Shown here: positions 33,759 through 43,360 of the stretch, in pieces
Numbering within the stretch: the first letter of the stretch is position 1
Layout of the letters: each line of letters opens with the position of its first letter
Assembly: GCA_028818695.1 (NCBI GenBank)
Contig: JAPPNK010000029.1
Span: 286,049 to 350,048, forward strand
DNA length: 64,000 nt
Reading direction: 5' to 3'
Source: Candidatus Poribacteria bacterium
GTDB taxonomy: Bacteria > Poribacteria > WGA-4E > GCA-2687025
The notes under the pieces: generated by a model
What the model was told of the DNA's origin: nothing
The model's database searches: none
What the model saw: the letters and a program-made list of their open reading frames with translations, nothing else
Position numbers and translations under genes: made by a program

Positions 33759-34648
33759 GAGCGCGACTCCGCCGCAAGGCGAGCCGCCGCCAGCGTGTTC
33801 GATGCGAGCATGACGCAGGTCAACGGACCGACCCCGCCAGGGACGGGCGTCAAGGCGGACGCGACCTCGCGCGCCGACTCAAAATGAACGTCGCCCACGA
33901 GCCGATAACCCTTTTTTGAGCTCGGATCGTCCACAGCGTTGATGCCGACATCGATCACAGCCGCCCCCGGCTTGATCATGTCTCCTTTAATCAATTCAGG
34001 TCGACCGGCCGCTGCGATGAGTATGTCCGCCTGTCTGGTGTGGAACGCCAGGTCGGGCGTGCCTGTATGGCAAAGCGTCGCGGTCGCGTTCGCGCGCTCC
34101 GTCTTCTGAATAAGCATGTTCATCATCGGCTTGCCGACTAGATTTGAACGTCCGACAATAACCGCATGCCGCCCCGCCGGAGCGCAGCCGATGCGATGCA
34201 GCGCTTCAAAGATTCCCTTTGGGGTGCATGGTTCATGCCGCGGCGCGCCGACGACGGATAGTCCGACATTTTCAGGATGAAATCCGTCCACATCTTTAAT
34301 TGGGTCAATCGCTTGCAGAATCTTCAACGATGCGATATGCTTAGGTAGAGGCTCTTGAATAAGGACGGCATGGACGGAGCTGTCCTCGTTCATGGCGCAT
34401 ACGGCGTCTAGCAGATCCTCCTCCGGCGTTTCAAGCGGGAGGAAAATCGTTCGGTCCCGTATTCCGACGCGGGCGCATACGCGCGTTTTTTGTCGGATAT
34501 AGGACATTGAACGCGGGTCTTTGCCGAGAGCAATCACAACAAGCGACGGCGCGATGTTGTATAATGAACAATAGTTAGACACATCATGGCGAATCGCGCG
34601 CTCAATCTCGTCGGCGATGGCGCGGCCGTCAATGATCACTGCGGACAT
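33755..34648 (-). CDS. folD: Methylenetetrahydrofolate dehydrogenase/cyclohydrolase
   Basis: This 297-residue bifunctional enzyme interconverts 5,10-methylene- and 10-formyl-tetrahydrofolate with NADP. It has SMSYIRQKTR (catalytic Lys in YxxxKxK), DVDGFHPENVGLSV, HAVIVGRSNLVGKPMMNMLIQ (NADP site) and PVPGGVGPLTCVMLASNT. The start ATG at 34646-34648 has GGAG upstream. Its stop overlaps the start of the HEAT/FG-GAP gene. It is divergent from the DUF4159 gene, 11 bases apart. Confidence 0.97.
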   Translation of the reverse strand: MSAVIIDGRAIADEIERAIRHDVSNYCSLYNIAPSLVVIALGKDPRSMSYIRQKTRVCARVGIRDRTIFLPLETPEEDLLDAVCAMNEDSSVHAVLIQEPLPKHIASLKILQAIDPIKDVDGFHPENVGLSVVGAPRHEPCTPKGIFEALHRIGCAPAGRHAVIVGRSNLVGKPMMNMLIQKTERANATATLCHTGTPDLAFHTRQADILIAAAGRPELIKGDMIKPGAAVIDVGINAVDDPSSKKGYRLVGDVHFESAREVASALTPVPGGVGPLTCVMLASNTLAAARLAAESRS

Positions 34649-34659
34649 GAGGCGCTCCT

Positions 34660-36084
34660 ATGACTCAAAACAATAAACGGCAAAAGAAAACATCCAGCTC
34701 CGCTTTCATGATCTCGCTGGCGGTCCATCTTTTCTTGGCGTTTTACGCCGCGTACCAGATCGCCAACACCTTTGAACGCAACCGCCTATCGTCTGATGAG
34801 ACGATGGCGTGGACGGTAGAGGTTAAAGAACAGACCAGGCGCCGCTTCAACTTCCAAAAGCCGACGCCGCGCCGCGAGCCGAGGCCGCCTGATCCCTTCA
34901 CAAAAAATATGGAAACGCCGTCCGCCACGCATCAGCAAATTATAGCCGCTTCTCCCGGAAACGCAATCAACGATGTCGTCTCGCAGGACATTGAGGCAGT
35001 CTCCGATCTCGATCTCGCGCCGGAGCTGACGACCGAAGCCAACCTGCCGACCGCGCCATCCTCCCTCGGCGAAGGACGCGCGCAGCCGCTCGCGACGCCC
35101 GCATCCCGCTCAGCAGCCGCTGGACGCAACCTCTCTCGAACGCAAGTGCAAGTCAAAGGCGGAAGTCTCGACAACCTGCGCGGCAACATACTCGCCGACA
35201 TTGAAAACATCTCCCCCTCTGCCCTGACACAGATGATACCCCACGACCAGCTCGGCGCTGTGCTGATCGGGAAAGGGAAAAACATATCGGGGCAAATACG
35301 GCTTATTAGAATCAAACACAGCCTGTCCGACTGGTGGCAAGACCCGACCGCCATGAACAGTCTCATTGAATGGCTTGCGACAAACACAAAACTGCGCGCC
35401 GACATTAAATTCGAAGGCGGAGCGCTCAGGTTGGACGACGACCGCATTCTGGACGCTCCATTTCTCATCATGACAGGGCATGACAAGGACATCACCGCCA
35501 GCCGAGACATGGCGCGCGGCGGACCTCTCGTCTCCGAGCTCTCCGACGAAGAACGGCAAAATCTAAGGGAGTATCTGGTCGACCGAAAAGGGACTCTCTT
35601 CTTCGATGACTGCGGATTCAACGGCGTCTTCGCCGCTCAAATTCGGCGCGAACTGAAAGAGATCATGCCCGAACACGATCTCGTAGACCTGCCCCATAAT
35701 CATGAGCTTTACACCATCTATTACGAGCTCTCCGGCCCGCCCGACGGCGGCGATGTGTTTTGGGGCTCCGAGAACAAGGCGCAGGCATCGAAGTTCAAAA
35801 CGCACAAGGCGATCCTGATCGAAGGGCGCATCGCCGTCCTATTCAACCGCAAAGATTACATGTGCGCGATGGAAACGGTGGAGGTGCGAAGCCGCACCAT
35901 GCTGCGTATGCGCCGTTCGACCGATGTTTATCGGTTCATGACGAACCTGTTTATCTACGCCATGAAATACGGGGGAAACGTCAACCGGTTCAACTTCGAC
36001 AACGCCGGCAGCGGCAACAGCGGAGGCAACGGAACGACAGCGGAAGGCCCGCGGGAGACGCAGCCGTTGTCAGAGGAACCTTAA
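34660..36084 (+). CDS. DUF4159 domain protein with N-terminal membrane anchor
   Basis: The 474-residue protein has one hydrophobic segment near residues 17-38 (SAFMISLAVHLFLAFYAAY), TonB-like, then a proline-rich linker (PTPRREPRPPDPF). From about residue 215 it has a DUF4159 domain (DWWQDPTAMNSLIEWLATNTKL, FLIMTGH, LREYLVDRKGTLFFDDCGFN, VFWGSENKAQASKFKTHKAILIEGRIAVLFNRKDY and YRFMTNLFIYAMKY). DUF4159 has a glutamine-amidotransferase-like fold and usually accompanies MoxR/DUF58/VWA envelope genes; here it stands apart from the MoxR gene. Function is unknown. Its stop shares TTAA with the convergent PhyH gene. Confidence 0.85.
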   Translation: MTQNNKRQKKTSSSAFMISLAVHLFLAFYAAYQIANTFERNRLSSDETMAWTVEVKEQTRRRFNFQKPTPRREPRPPDPFTKNMETPSATHQQIIAASPGNAINDVVSQDIEAVSDLDLAPELTTEANLPTAPSSLGEGRAQPLATPASRSAAAGRNLSRTQVQVKGGSLDNLRGNILADIENISPSALTQMIPHDQLGAVLIGKGKNISGQIRLIRIKHSLSDWWQDPTAMNSLIEWLATNTKLRADIKFEGGALRLDDDRILDAPFLIMTGHDKDITASRDMARGGPLVSELSDEERQNLREYLVDRKGTLFFDDCGFNGVFAAQIRRELKEIMPEHDLVDLPHNHELYTIYYELSGPPDGGDVFWGSENKAQASKFKTHKAILIEGRIAVLFNRKDYMCAMETVEVRSRTMLRMRRSTDVYRFMTNLFIYAMKYGGNVNRFNFDNAGSGNSGGNGTTAEGPRETQPLSEEP

Positions 36085-36845
36085 GAGGAGCTGGGCCGCG
36101 TCGGTTTGTCCGGTCCGCGCGGCTGCGAGTCGAACCCGTAAAGGCGGCGAAGATGAGGCGTGGCGCGTTCCAGAGCGTCCGCGTCCAGATAGCGCACAAA
36201 GTCGAATTGCGGCTTCAAGAACGCTCTACAGCAGAAACAGATGAGGCATCGGCGGGTCTGATCTGTCCGGTTGGCTCCCGCCGCGTGCCATGTTGCGCCG
36301 TTAAAGATGAACACGGAGCCTTTTGGCGCTGTCAGCCGCTTCTCTTCAGGGTCGTGCGTCAAGCCGGGAGGCGGCTTGCGGAGCCGCTTATGGCTGCCTG
36401 GCACAAAGCGCGTTCCGCCGTTCTCTTCGGTGAAGTCGTCCAGAAGCCAGAGGCTGTTTGCGGTCATCGGAAAGGACGGGAGCGGTTCCGGCATCGCGCC
36501 GACCGCGCCGTCGACATGGTACCCGCCGTCTGGCGCGCCTGGGTAGATCAGGTTTGACGTCAAGGTGCTGAGGATGTAGTTGGCGCCTAGAAGGTATTCA
36601 AAGACGGGAACAACGCGCGGCTCCGTCATCAGCCGCTCAAACATAACGCCCTTGTTGACAAGCCATCGGACGTGCTGCCCTTTTTGGTTGGTGTGGAGAA
36701 CGGCGGAGCCGTCCGCGCGCTCCTTTTCAGCCAGTTCGCCGATGCGCGCGGCAAAGATTTCGATCTCCTTCTCGCCCAGGACGTTGTCGAGAACGAGATA
36801 CCCATGCTCGTCAAGATGATCTTTTTGCGCCTGCGTCAGCATCAT
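36081..36845 (-). CDS. Phytanoyl-CoA dioxygenase family protein
   Basis: This 254-residue Fe(II)/2-oxoglutarate dioxygenase contains LDEHGYLVLDNVLGEKEIE at the N-terminus, HVDG (GGYHVDGAVGAMP) for the metal HxD, NGATWHAAG with the distal His and then RRCLICFCC. It is the third PhyH in the window and the most canonical. GGAGG precedes the ATG; two ATG codons are adjacent (MM). The stop shares TTAA with the upstream DUF4159 gene. The substrate is unknown. Confidence 0.93.
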   Translation of the reverse strand: MMLTQAQKDHLDEHGYLVLDNVLGEKEIEIFAARIGELAEKERADGSAVLHTNQKGQHVRWLVNKGVMFERLMTEPRVVPVFEYLLGANYILSTLTSNLIYPGAPDGGYHVDGAVGAMPEPLPSFPMTANSLWLLDDFTEENGGTRFVPGSHKRLRKPPPGLTHDPEEKRLTAPKGSVFIFNGATWHAAGANRTDQTRRCLICFCCRAFLKPQFDFVRYLDADALERATPHLRRLYGFDSQPRGPDKPTRPSSS

Positions 36846-36897
36846 TCGCCTCCGTCTGCATTATGGAATAGACGCCCCGTTGAAGCAAGAGGCGGCT

Positions 36898-36926
36898 TTG
36901 CGCCCCGCTCAAAATCGGAGTATGAT
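36898..36926 (+). promoter_or_regulatory. Promoter for the metzincin lipoprotein
   Basis: TTGCGC (36898-36903) and TATGAT (36921-36926) are separated by 17 bases, giving 3/6 and 5/6 matches. Transcript start near 36933 leaves a 24-base leader that includes the GGGAGG Shine-Dalgarno at 36944-36949. Confidence 0.45.
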
Positions 36927-36956
36927 AAAGATAGGCATTGAAACGGGAGGATCGGC

Positions 36957-38762
36957 TTGATAAAACATTCGCCCTTGGCAGGCGGCGTTCGGATCGGCGC
37001 GTTGATATGCCTCTGCGCCGCGGCGGGTTGCATGAAGATCGGCGAAATTTTCTCCCCGCCGGCGAACCATGCCTATGTATGGACGGGAGAAGCGGACGGA
37101 CATTCCGTCTTCGACGAAAACAACTGGGGCGCAGATCTACAAATCGACGGCGCGCGGGTGCCGACCAGAGGAAAAATAGACCCAGGCGCGCCAGTCAGGG
37201 GACATCTTCGCATTCATTCCGGCAACCCCGGCGGACCGAACGGCTTCGACTCCCCCATTATACTCAACGGAAAGCGGCTCAGCGTAAGCGGCGGAACTCT
37301 ACGCAGCGCCTCCAATCAGGGGGTTCGGCACGACAACTCAGACGACGGAGCGGCGCGCAGCCCAATGACGGTTGACGGCGGAGCCGCCCAACTAGGCTAC
37401 CTCTCCAAAATAGAACTCACCCTGGCAGGCTCCGCTCGTTTGACGCTCATGAGCGGAAAGAACCCGTTGAACAACTCAACCATCAATATCGCGCCCGACT
37501 ATTCCGGACTGATCCATTTCACGAACGAAAAGCCATCTTCCGTCCGCGCCAAGCATTTTTCCAAAATCACGGCAGACGGCAAAGAGCTTCAAGAAGGAGT
37601 CAACGCCGTATCGTTTACCGACGGAGCTGACGGAACCTACCTGAAATTAGGAAAAAGCGGCGAACGCCTCTATGTCTATTTCCAGCCGGTCGCATTCGCC
37701 GACGACGACGGCTCCAACGCATACCCCCTTCGGATTGAGTCCACCCGCGCCCGAGTGAATTCGGAATGGAGGCGGTTAGCGAACATCGAAGTCGTCTACT
37801 TGCCGACAGCGGTCTACCGCTCCTCGCGCTATAACTATATGAACCGCCCAGAACGCATCGCGCTTTACAGAGGAGAAGACCCCGATTTCGAAACGTTTCT
37901 CGACGAAACGCTTCCGCGCGACCTGCCGAGATCGCGCGCGCTCGTAGGGCTGTTTCCTAAACAATACACATCCACCAACGGCGACGTCCACGACAGCAGC
38001 CGGATGCGTTATAGCCGCGGCAACGCTGTCATCAGCGGCAACCGCCTGTATTATCAGGGCGGCTCCAGTCGGGTGCTGGCGCATGAAATGGGACACAACT
38101 TCGGACTGCCGCATGTAAGCAGCGACAACCTCATGAACCCGCGCCCCAGAACATGGAAACTTGATTCATCGCAGGTGGATAAGGTACGGGCGCGCAGACG
38201 TCTTTTTTTCCCGATGGACTATATCGGACCTGTCCCGACAGCTGCGATGACCTTTTCCGCTTCGGATCAGTATGGAGAAGACAGGTTGCTGGAGCAAGGC
38301 GCCCCGCACAGCGTTTGGATAGCGCGGCTGCGTTTGGAGACCGTTGACGGTTTTGCGCCTGTGCCGGCGCGCTCCTTCACCATTTCCGCCGAATCGACGA
38401 CCGATCTTTCCCACATCCAACGGACAGCCGTTTATCATACGGGAAATGACGCAGAATTCTCTTGGTCCCGCGCCAGCCTGGTCGCGGAGCAAAACGGCCC
38501 TCCCAGCCCCTTGATCGTTTTTGAGAATGTGAATCGAGATTTATGGACGGGCGAGAATTACTTTTGGCTGGTTTACGACATTGCCGCGTCAGCCGCCTCC
38601 GGCGATGTCTTCAACGGGGAGTTCACTGCGGTCGTCTTAGGCGGGCGAGCTCTCGGCGCTGTCCCGAACCTAACGTTTACCGGCGATGGAAACGTGACGA
38701 TTGTCGATTCCAGCGCAGACGCATCCGCCCGTCGCATGACGGTTTCGAAGTCGGAGCCATGA
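36957..38762 (+). CDS. Metzincin metallopeptidase lipoprotein
   Basis: The 601-residue protein uses a TTG start at 36957, preceded by GGGAGG. The signal peptide ends in the lipobox AAAGC near residue 23. An N-terminal beta-rich part (G8-type or sheet domain, uncertain) precedes the peptidase domain. VLAHEMGHNFGLPHV (about residue 368) is the full zinc site H-E-x-x-H-x-x-G-x-x-H, with a following NLMNPR Met-turn. It resembles reprolysin/M12B-like or M43-like enzymes. The rest (about 420-601) is beta-rich. It is probably a surface-anchored protease. The substrate is unknown. Confidence 0.85.
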   Translation: MIKHSPLAGGVRIGALICLCAAAGCMKIGEIFSPPANHAYVWTGEADGHSVFDENNWGADLQIDGARVPTRGKIDPGAPVRGHLRIHSGNPGGPNGFDSPIILNGKRLSVSGGTLRSASNQGVRHDNSDDGAARSPMTVDGGAAQLGYLSKIELTLAGSARLTLMSGKNPLNNSTINIAPDYSGLIHFTNEKPSSVRAKHFSKITADGKELQEGVNAVSFTDGADGTYLKLGKSGERLYVYFQPVAFADDDGSNAYPLRIESTRARVNSEWRRLANIEVVYLPTAVYRSSRYNYMNRPERIALYRGEDPDFETFLDETLPRDLPRSRALVGLFPKQYTSTNGDVHDSSRMRYSRGNAVISGNRLYYQGGSSRVLAHEMGHNFGLPHVSSDNLMNPRPRTWKLDSSQVDKVRARRRLFFPMDYIGPVPTAAMTFSASDQYGEDRLLEQGAPHSVWIARLRLETVDGFAPVPARSFTISAESTTDLSHIQRTAVYHTGNDAEFSWSRASLVAEQNGPPSPLIVFENVNRDLWTGENYFWLVYDIAASAASGDVFNGEFTAVVLGGRALGAVPNLTFTGDGNVTIVDSSADASARRMTVSKSEP

Positions 38763-38836
38763 TCGCTCAAAAGGAGAAAGGGCGCAAGAGAGGAGCCGCC
38801 CAGACGGACAGCCCCCCTTCCATTGCGCAGGTTCGT

Positions 38837-39115
38837 TTACCAGCGATCGTCGTTGTCGCGGTACCCGCCGCCGCCGCTGCGCTGCGGGCGTGAACGAGCG
38901 ACATCCACGCGGATGCGGCGGCCGTCCACCTCTTCGCCGTTCAAATTTTCGATCGCTTCTTTTGCGTCCTCTTCAGATTCGAATTCAACAAATCCGAATC
39001 CTTTGCCTTCAATGATCGTCACTTCAACGACATCGCCGAATTCCGAAAAAATGTCGCCGAGAGTGTCCTCTGTCGTGCGGTAGTTCAAGTTTCCAACGTA
39101 AAGGCGCTTGGCCAT
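38837..39115 (-). CDS. RRM RNA-binding protein (cold-inducible Rbp type)
   Basis: The 92-residue protein is a single RRM: KRLYVGNLNYRTTEDTLGDIF (RNP2, LYVGNL) and GFGFVEFESEEDAKEAIE (RNP1, KGFGFVEF), with a short Gly-rich tail (SGGGGYRDNDDRW). This matches the bacterial Rbp proteins known from cyanobacteria and other lineages, usually cold-induced. ATG 39113-39115 has GGAG upstream. A long noncoding leader of about 350 bases (39116-39464) lies upstream, a feature shared with cold-regulated rbp genes, which suggests post-transcriptional control; that is inference. Confidence 0.93.
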   Translation of the reverse strand: MAKRLYVGNLNYRTTEDTLGDIFSEFGDVVEVTIIEGKGFGFVEFESEEDAKEAIENLNGEEVDGRRIRVDVARSRPQRSGGGGYRDNDDRW

Positions 39116-39464
39116 ATGAGCGGAGCTCCTGTTTCAGTGAGAGTGTGCAGTCAACCGCATCTGACAACCAGACGCGGCGTTCAGGTTTTTCCAACAGGTC
39201 AACAAAACAATAACGGCTCGGCGAGGCGAATACAGAAGAATCTCACCAATCAAACGACCGCGCGGAGAAAAACTTCCCAAAAGCGAACGAACGCTCCCAG
39301 TAAGCCGCACTCCGAGACTCGAATCGACGCTGGACATCTGCATGTTCCTAACGATCCAATACCGTACGGCGCCTTTCAAAAGGCGTCTGTGATTTCCATA
39401 CGAACAGGTTTTAGCCATCACACTTTAAGAATGGCACATGAACGGGAGAATGTCGAATTATTTT
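39116..39464. other. Long upstream region of the RRM gene, no gene seen
   Basis: About 350 bases lie between ygfZ and the RRM gene, both on the minus strand. ORFs on either strand have no plausible features. CGCCTTTCAAAAGGCG (about 39371-39387) forms a hairpin. Minus-strand TTGACC (39197-39202) and TTGACT (39149-39154) are seen, but without good -10 elements. It may be a regulatory 5' leader. Confidence 0.4.
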
Positions 39465-40460
39465 TTACTCGCTCCCTGACGCATATGGAGCCTCCGAAAC
39501 GACCGCCGCCTGAAATCCGCCGTCCGCTAAACGAATCGCATATTCCGTTCCGATCTCCGCCATCTTCGCCCGAACATAACCCAAGCCGACCCAAGCGTCC
39601 AGCGAAGGAGAATACGCCGCGCTCGTGATCCAGCCAGAACGCTTTGAATCTGCCGCCTCGCGGAACAGATCGATCCCCGCCGACGGCGCAGGACCTTCCC
39701 CAAAACGCAAACTGACAAGCAGCTTGTTCGGATGTCCGCGGTAATGCATCCGCGCGATGATCTCTTGACCCACATAACAGCCCTTCTCCCAATGGATCGC
39801 ATGGCCGAGCTGCGCCTCCAGCGGAATGATGTTTTCGTCAAAATCGACGCCGTAACGCGCGATGCCCGCCTCAATCCGAAGCGTCTCCAGCGCCTCCGCC
39901 CCGATCCTCTTCGCCCCTGCTTCCTCCATGCGCCGAACCGCCTCCTCCGCCTCGGACGGACGAAGCCATACGTCATATCCATGTTCGCCTGTCCGATTTT
40001 GACGCGCCGCGAATCCGTCCCCGACGCAAAAGGACCCGTATAAGGAAACGGGGGGAGCTTCTTCGCCAAACGCTTTTTCTAAGATCTCTTTTGAGCGCGG
40101 ACCTGCGACGCCCCATATCTGCCATTCCGCCGTCTCGTCCACGATCTCGGCGTCTTCCGAGATGATGAATCGATTCAGCCGTTCCGACACCGCCTTTTCG
40201 ATGCCCGGCTCCGTGTCAAAACGCAGGCTGTCGCCGCATACGAGCAGCCTGTAGTCGGCGAGCGCCTTCCCGCGGTCTGTCAAGACGGTTCCATAGTTGC
40301 CCTGCCCTGGTTTCAGCCCGACCACATCGTTTGAAACCATGCCGTGCAGCCATTCCGCCCGCTCCCTGCCGACAACTTTCAGCTTTCCCCTGTTGGACAG
40401 ATCAAACAGCGCCGCTTCATTTCGCGCGGCAAGCGTCTCGTTCCGTGTCGCGTTGTTCAT
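39465..40460 (-). CDS. ygfZ: YgfZ/GcvT-like folate-binding protein
   Basis: This 331-residue protein of the GcvT/YgfZ family is involved in Fe-S cluster maintenance with folate. It has ALFDLSNRGKLKVVGRERAEWLHGMVSNDV at the N-terminus and the signature KGCYVGQEIIARMHYRG (KGCYxGQE) near residue 235, which distinguishes YgfZ from GcvT. ATG 40458-40460 overlaps the der stop by ATGA. The next gene downstream is rbp, with a long gap. Confidence 0.9.
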   Translation of the reverse strand: MNNATRNETLAARNEAALFDLSNRGKLKVVGRERAEWLHGMVSNDVVGLKPGQGNYGTVLTDRGKALADYRLLVCGDSLRFDTEPGIEKAVSERLNRFIISEDAEIVDETAEWQIWGVAGPRSKEILEKAFGEEAPPVSLYGSFCVGDGFAARQNRTGEHGYDVWLRPSEAEEAVRRMEEAGAKRIGAEALETLRIEAGIARYGVDFDENIIPLEAQLGHAIHWEKGCYVGQEIIARMHYRGHPNKLLVSLRFGEGPAPSAGIDLFREAADSKRSGWITSAAYSPSLDAWVGLGYVRAKMAEIGTEYAIRLADGGFQAAVVSEAPYASGSE

Positions 40461-41821
40461 CTTCTCCTCGATAATCTGCGCCCTCGGTTGGGGCGCGAAT
40501 TGCGAAACTCAAAACGGATTGGCGCGCCCTCAAAGCCGCCTTCCTCCCGCAGCCGATTTGTCAAATACCGCGCGTAGCTCGGCTGAATCAACTTCGGATA
40601 GGTGCAAAACACCAAAAATGTCGGCGGCAAGACCCCCGCCTGTGTGATGTACTTCAACGCCGGCCGCCGGTTGTTTGTCACGCGCGGCGGGCGCTCCATG
40701 ACGACGCGCGACAGCCAATCGTTTAAAAACGGCGTCGACAGCTGCGCGCTGCCCGCCGAATACAGCTGCAAACTCAGCTCCAGCAGCGTCTCGATCCGTT
40801 GACCCGTCGTCGCCGATGTGAACACAATCGGCAGATGGTCAAACGCGCGAAACGCCCGCCGAAGCCGATACGCATACTCGCCGTATGTGTCGTTGTCTTT
40901 TTCAATCAGATCCCATTTGTTGGCGACCAGTATGCACAACTTCCCGCGCCGCGCCACAAAACCCATGATCGTTTTGTCCTGATGGGACGCTTCGCGCGTC
41001 ACGTCCAGCGTCAACCAGGTCACATCGCTTCGCTCAACGCTCCGCGTCGCGCGCAGAACCGAATGCTGCTCAACGCTCTTCGCCTCAATGCGCGCTTTTC
41101 GGCGTATCCCCGCCGTGTCGATCAGCTCAAAAAGGGAGCCTTGCCATTCAAAGACCGCGTTGACCGCGTCGCGCGTCGTCCCCGGCGCCGAGTCGACGAT
41201 CACTCGGTCCTCGCCCAGAGCGGCGTTCACGATGGACGACTTCCCCGCGTTCGGGCGTCCTACGACCGCAATGCGAAGCGGTCGGTTCGGCTGTTCGACG
41301 CCGTTTTCTTCTTCTAAAGGCAGTTCTTGCAGCCGCTCCGCCGTACGATCAAGCAGCTCATGAATCCCGCGCCCATGAATCGACGACACCGGAACAACCG
41401 TCTCAAAACCGAGCTCATGAAACTCATGCGCGTTCATCTCAAGGCGCGGATTGTCCGCCTTGTTCGCCGCCAAAACGACCGGGCGCCCCAGCCTGCGCAG
41501 CATATCGGCGATCGCCGCGTCGTCCGGCGCCAGCCCATCGATGACGTCCGCCACAAACCAGATGAGAGACGCCTCCGCCGCCGCAACGGACACCTGCGAC
41601 CTCACCTGCTCAATGACCGGATCGTTCGCGTCCGGAACCAGCCCGCCCGTGTCGACCAGCGAAAACGCAACATCGCCCGTCTCCACATCGGCGTAGAGGC
41701 GGTCGCGCGTCACGCCCGGCATGTCGTCCACAACCGCCGTCCGCCGTCCAATCACCCGGTTAAAGAGCGACGATTTGCCGACATTCGGCCGTCCTATAAC
41801 TGCAACCAGAGGCTTTTTCAT
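40457..41821 (-). CDS. der: Ribosome biogenesis GTPase Der (EngA)
   Basis: The 454-residue protein has two tandem GTPase domains: GRPNVGKSSLFNRV...DDMPGVTRD, DTGG and NKAD in the first, and GRPNAGKSSIVNAAL...DSAPGTTRD, DTAGI and NKWD in the second. A C-terminal KH-like domain follows. Der acts in maturation of the 50S subunit. The second effector loop shows RATRSVERSDVTWLTLDVT. The gene is full length. It ends by overlapping the ygfZ ATG and lies 27 bases downstream of fumC. Confidence 0.97.
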   Translation of the reverse strand: MKKPLVAVIGRPNVGKSSLFNRVIGRRTAVVDDMPGVTRDRLYADVETGDVAFSLVDTGGLVPDANDPVIEQVRSQVSVAAAEASLIWFVADVIDGLAPDDAAIADMLRRLGRPVVLAANKADNPRLEMNAHEFHELGFETVVPVSSIHGRGIHELLDRTAERLQELPLEEENGVEQPNRPLRIAVVGRPNAGKSSIVNAALGEDRVIVDSAPGTTRDAVNAVFEWQGSLFELIDTAGIRRKARIEAKSVEQHSVLRATRSVERSDVTWLTLDVTREASHQDKTIMGFVARRGKLCILVANKWDLIEKDNDTYGEYAYRLRRAFRAFDHLPIVFTSATTGQRIETLLELSLQLYSAGSAQLSTPFLNDWLSRVVMERPPRVTNNRRPALKYITQAGVLPPTFLVFCTYPKLIQPSYARYLTNRLREEGGFEGAPIRFEFRNSRPNRGRRLSRRR

Positions 41822-41848
41822 CTCATTGCCGTCCGCGTCTATGCCTGT

Positions 41849-43246
41849 TTACGCCGTCGGGCGCGTCATCTTTTCAAGGTCCATCGCCTTCTCAAAGGTC
41901 TCCGCGTCCAGCAGCCCCCGCTCCAAGACAACCTCGCGCAGCGTCTTATTCTCTTCATACGCCGTCTTGGCGACCTTCGCCGCGTTGTCGTATCCGATAT
42001 GCGGCGAAAGCGCCGTCACCAGCATGAGCGACTGACCGACCAGCTCCGCAATCCGCTCCTCGTTCGGGCGTATGCCGTCGACGCAATGCTCGCGGAACGA
42101 CTCGGCGGCGTCCGCCAGCAGCTCTATCGATTGAAGCGCGTTCAAAACCATGACCGGCTTATACACGTTCAGCTCAAAATTGCCGAGAGCGCCCGCAAAA
42201 CCGACCGCCGCGTCGTTGCCGACAACCTGCGCGCACACCATCGTCAACGCCTCCGCCTGCGTCGGGTTCACTTTGCCCGGCATGATGCTGCTGCCCGGCT
42301 CGTTCTCCGGTATATGCAGCTCGCCGATGCCGCAGCGGGGACCGCTCGCCAGCCAGCGAATGTCGTTTGCGATCTTATGCAGCGCGCACGCGATGACGCG
42401 CAACGCCCCCGACGTCTCCACCACCGCGTCATGCGCAGCCAGCGCCTCAAACTTGTTCGGCGCCGACGCAAACGGCAAACCGGTCCGCTTCGCAATCGCG
42501 GCGGCGGCGCGTTTCGCAAACTCAGGATGCGCGTTGAGACCCGTCCCAACCGCCGTTCCGCCCAGCGCCAGCTCGTAAAGGCGGCTCAACGGGCGGTCCA
42601 GCGCCTTTATGCCGTATGCGAGCTGCGCGGCGTAACCTGAAAACTCCTGACCGAGCGTCAACGGCGTCGCGTCCTGAAGATGCGTCCGCCCAATCTTGAC
42701 AATCTCCGCAAAGGCGTCCGCTTTCGTTTGGAGCGAGTCGCGCAGCCGCTCCAGAGACGGCTTCAAATGCCGGACGATCCGCTCGGCGAGCGCGATATGC
42801 ATCGCGGTCGGGAAAGCGTCGTTCGTGGACTGCCCCTTGTTGACATGGTCGTTCGGATGAATCGGCTCCTTGCTGCCGATTTCGCCGCCCAGCTTCTCAA
42901 TCGCGCGGTTGGAGATCACCTCGTTGACGTTCATGTTCGTCTGCGTGCCGCTGCCCGTTTGCCAGACGACAAGCGGGAAATGGTCGTCCAGCTTTCCGTC
43001 GATCACCTCCTGCGCCGCCTCTTGAACCGTTTGAGAGATGTCGGGGTCAAGGACGCCCAGCTCGGCGTTCACCTCCGCCGCCGCCTGCTTGACGATGCCG
43101 AACGCGCGCAGGAACGCCCGCGGGAACCGTTCCGCCCCAATCCGAAAGTTCTGCAGGGAGCGCTGCGTCTGCGCCCCCCAGTATCGATCCGCTGGAACCT
43201 CCAGCTCGCCCATGCTGTCCCGTTCGATGCGCGTCGCGTCGCTCAT
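41849..43246 (-). CDS. fumC: Class II fumarate hydratase
   Basis: The product has 465 residues from ATG 43244-43246, preceded by AAAGGA. The longer ORF begins upstream of the -10 sequence and is unlikely. It has [48 protein letters not shown] (signature GSxxMPxKxN) and [18 protein letters not shown]. Fumarase interconverts fumarate and malate in the TCA cycle. A TATAAT at 43294-43299 is upstream on the minus strand. It heads the fumC-der-ygfZ group. Confidence 0.97.
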   Translation of the reverse strand: MSDATRIERDSMGELEVPADRYWGAQTQRSLQNFRIGAERFPRAFLRAFGIVKQAAAEVNAELGVLDPDISQTVQEAAQEVIDGKLDDHFPLVVWQTGSGTQTNMNVNEVISNRAIEKLGGEIGSKEPIHPNDHVNKGQSTNDAFPTAMHIALAERIVRHLKPSLERLRDSLQTKADAFAEIVKIGRTHLQDATPLTLGQEFSGYAAQLAYGIKALDRPLSRLYELALGGTAVGTGLNAHPEFAKRAAAAIAKRTGLPFASAPNKFEALAAHDAVVETSGALRVIACALHKIANDIRWLASGPRCGIGELHIPENEPGSSIMPGKVNPTQAEALTMVCAQVVGNDAAVGFAGALGNFELNVYKPVMVLNALQSIELLADAAESFREHCVDGIRPNEERIAELVGQSLMLVTALSPHIGYDNAAKVAKTAYEENKTLREVVLERGLLDAETFEKAMDLEKMTRPTA

Positions 43247-43293
43247 GCCGCCGTCCTTTGCCGATAAAAATGTTGCTTGATGCTGTTCTTGCA

Positions 43294-43302
43294 ATTATAG
43301 CA
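43294..43302 (-). promoter_or_regulatory. Extended -10 promoter for fumC-der-ygfZ
   Basis: The minus-strand sequence reads TGCTATAAT (TATAAT at 43294-43299, preceded by TGC), an extended -10. No good -35 is present. The transcript start is about 40 bases before the chosen fumC ATG. Confidence 0.5.
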
Positions 43303-43360
43303 TGTTCAGAGGCGCATCGTCGGGCGGCGTAAAGCCCTGACCTGGTTTCTTTGATTGCTC

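Noticed and set aside
39134-39421. 95-codon open frame on the minus strand in the RRM leader
   Set aside because: No Shine-Dalgarno, no motif, and unusual residue composition. More likely part of a noncoding leader.
41327-42640. 437-codon open frame on the plus strand opposite der and fumC
   Set aside because: Arg/His-rich translation without motifs, antisense to two conserved genes. It is a shadow of GC-rich coding DNA.
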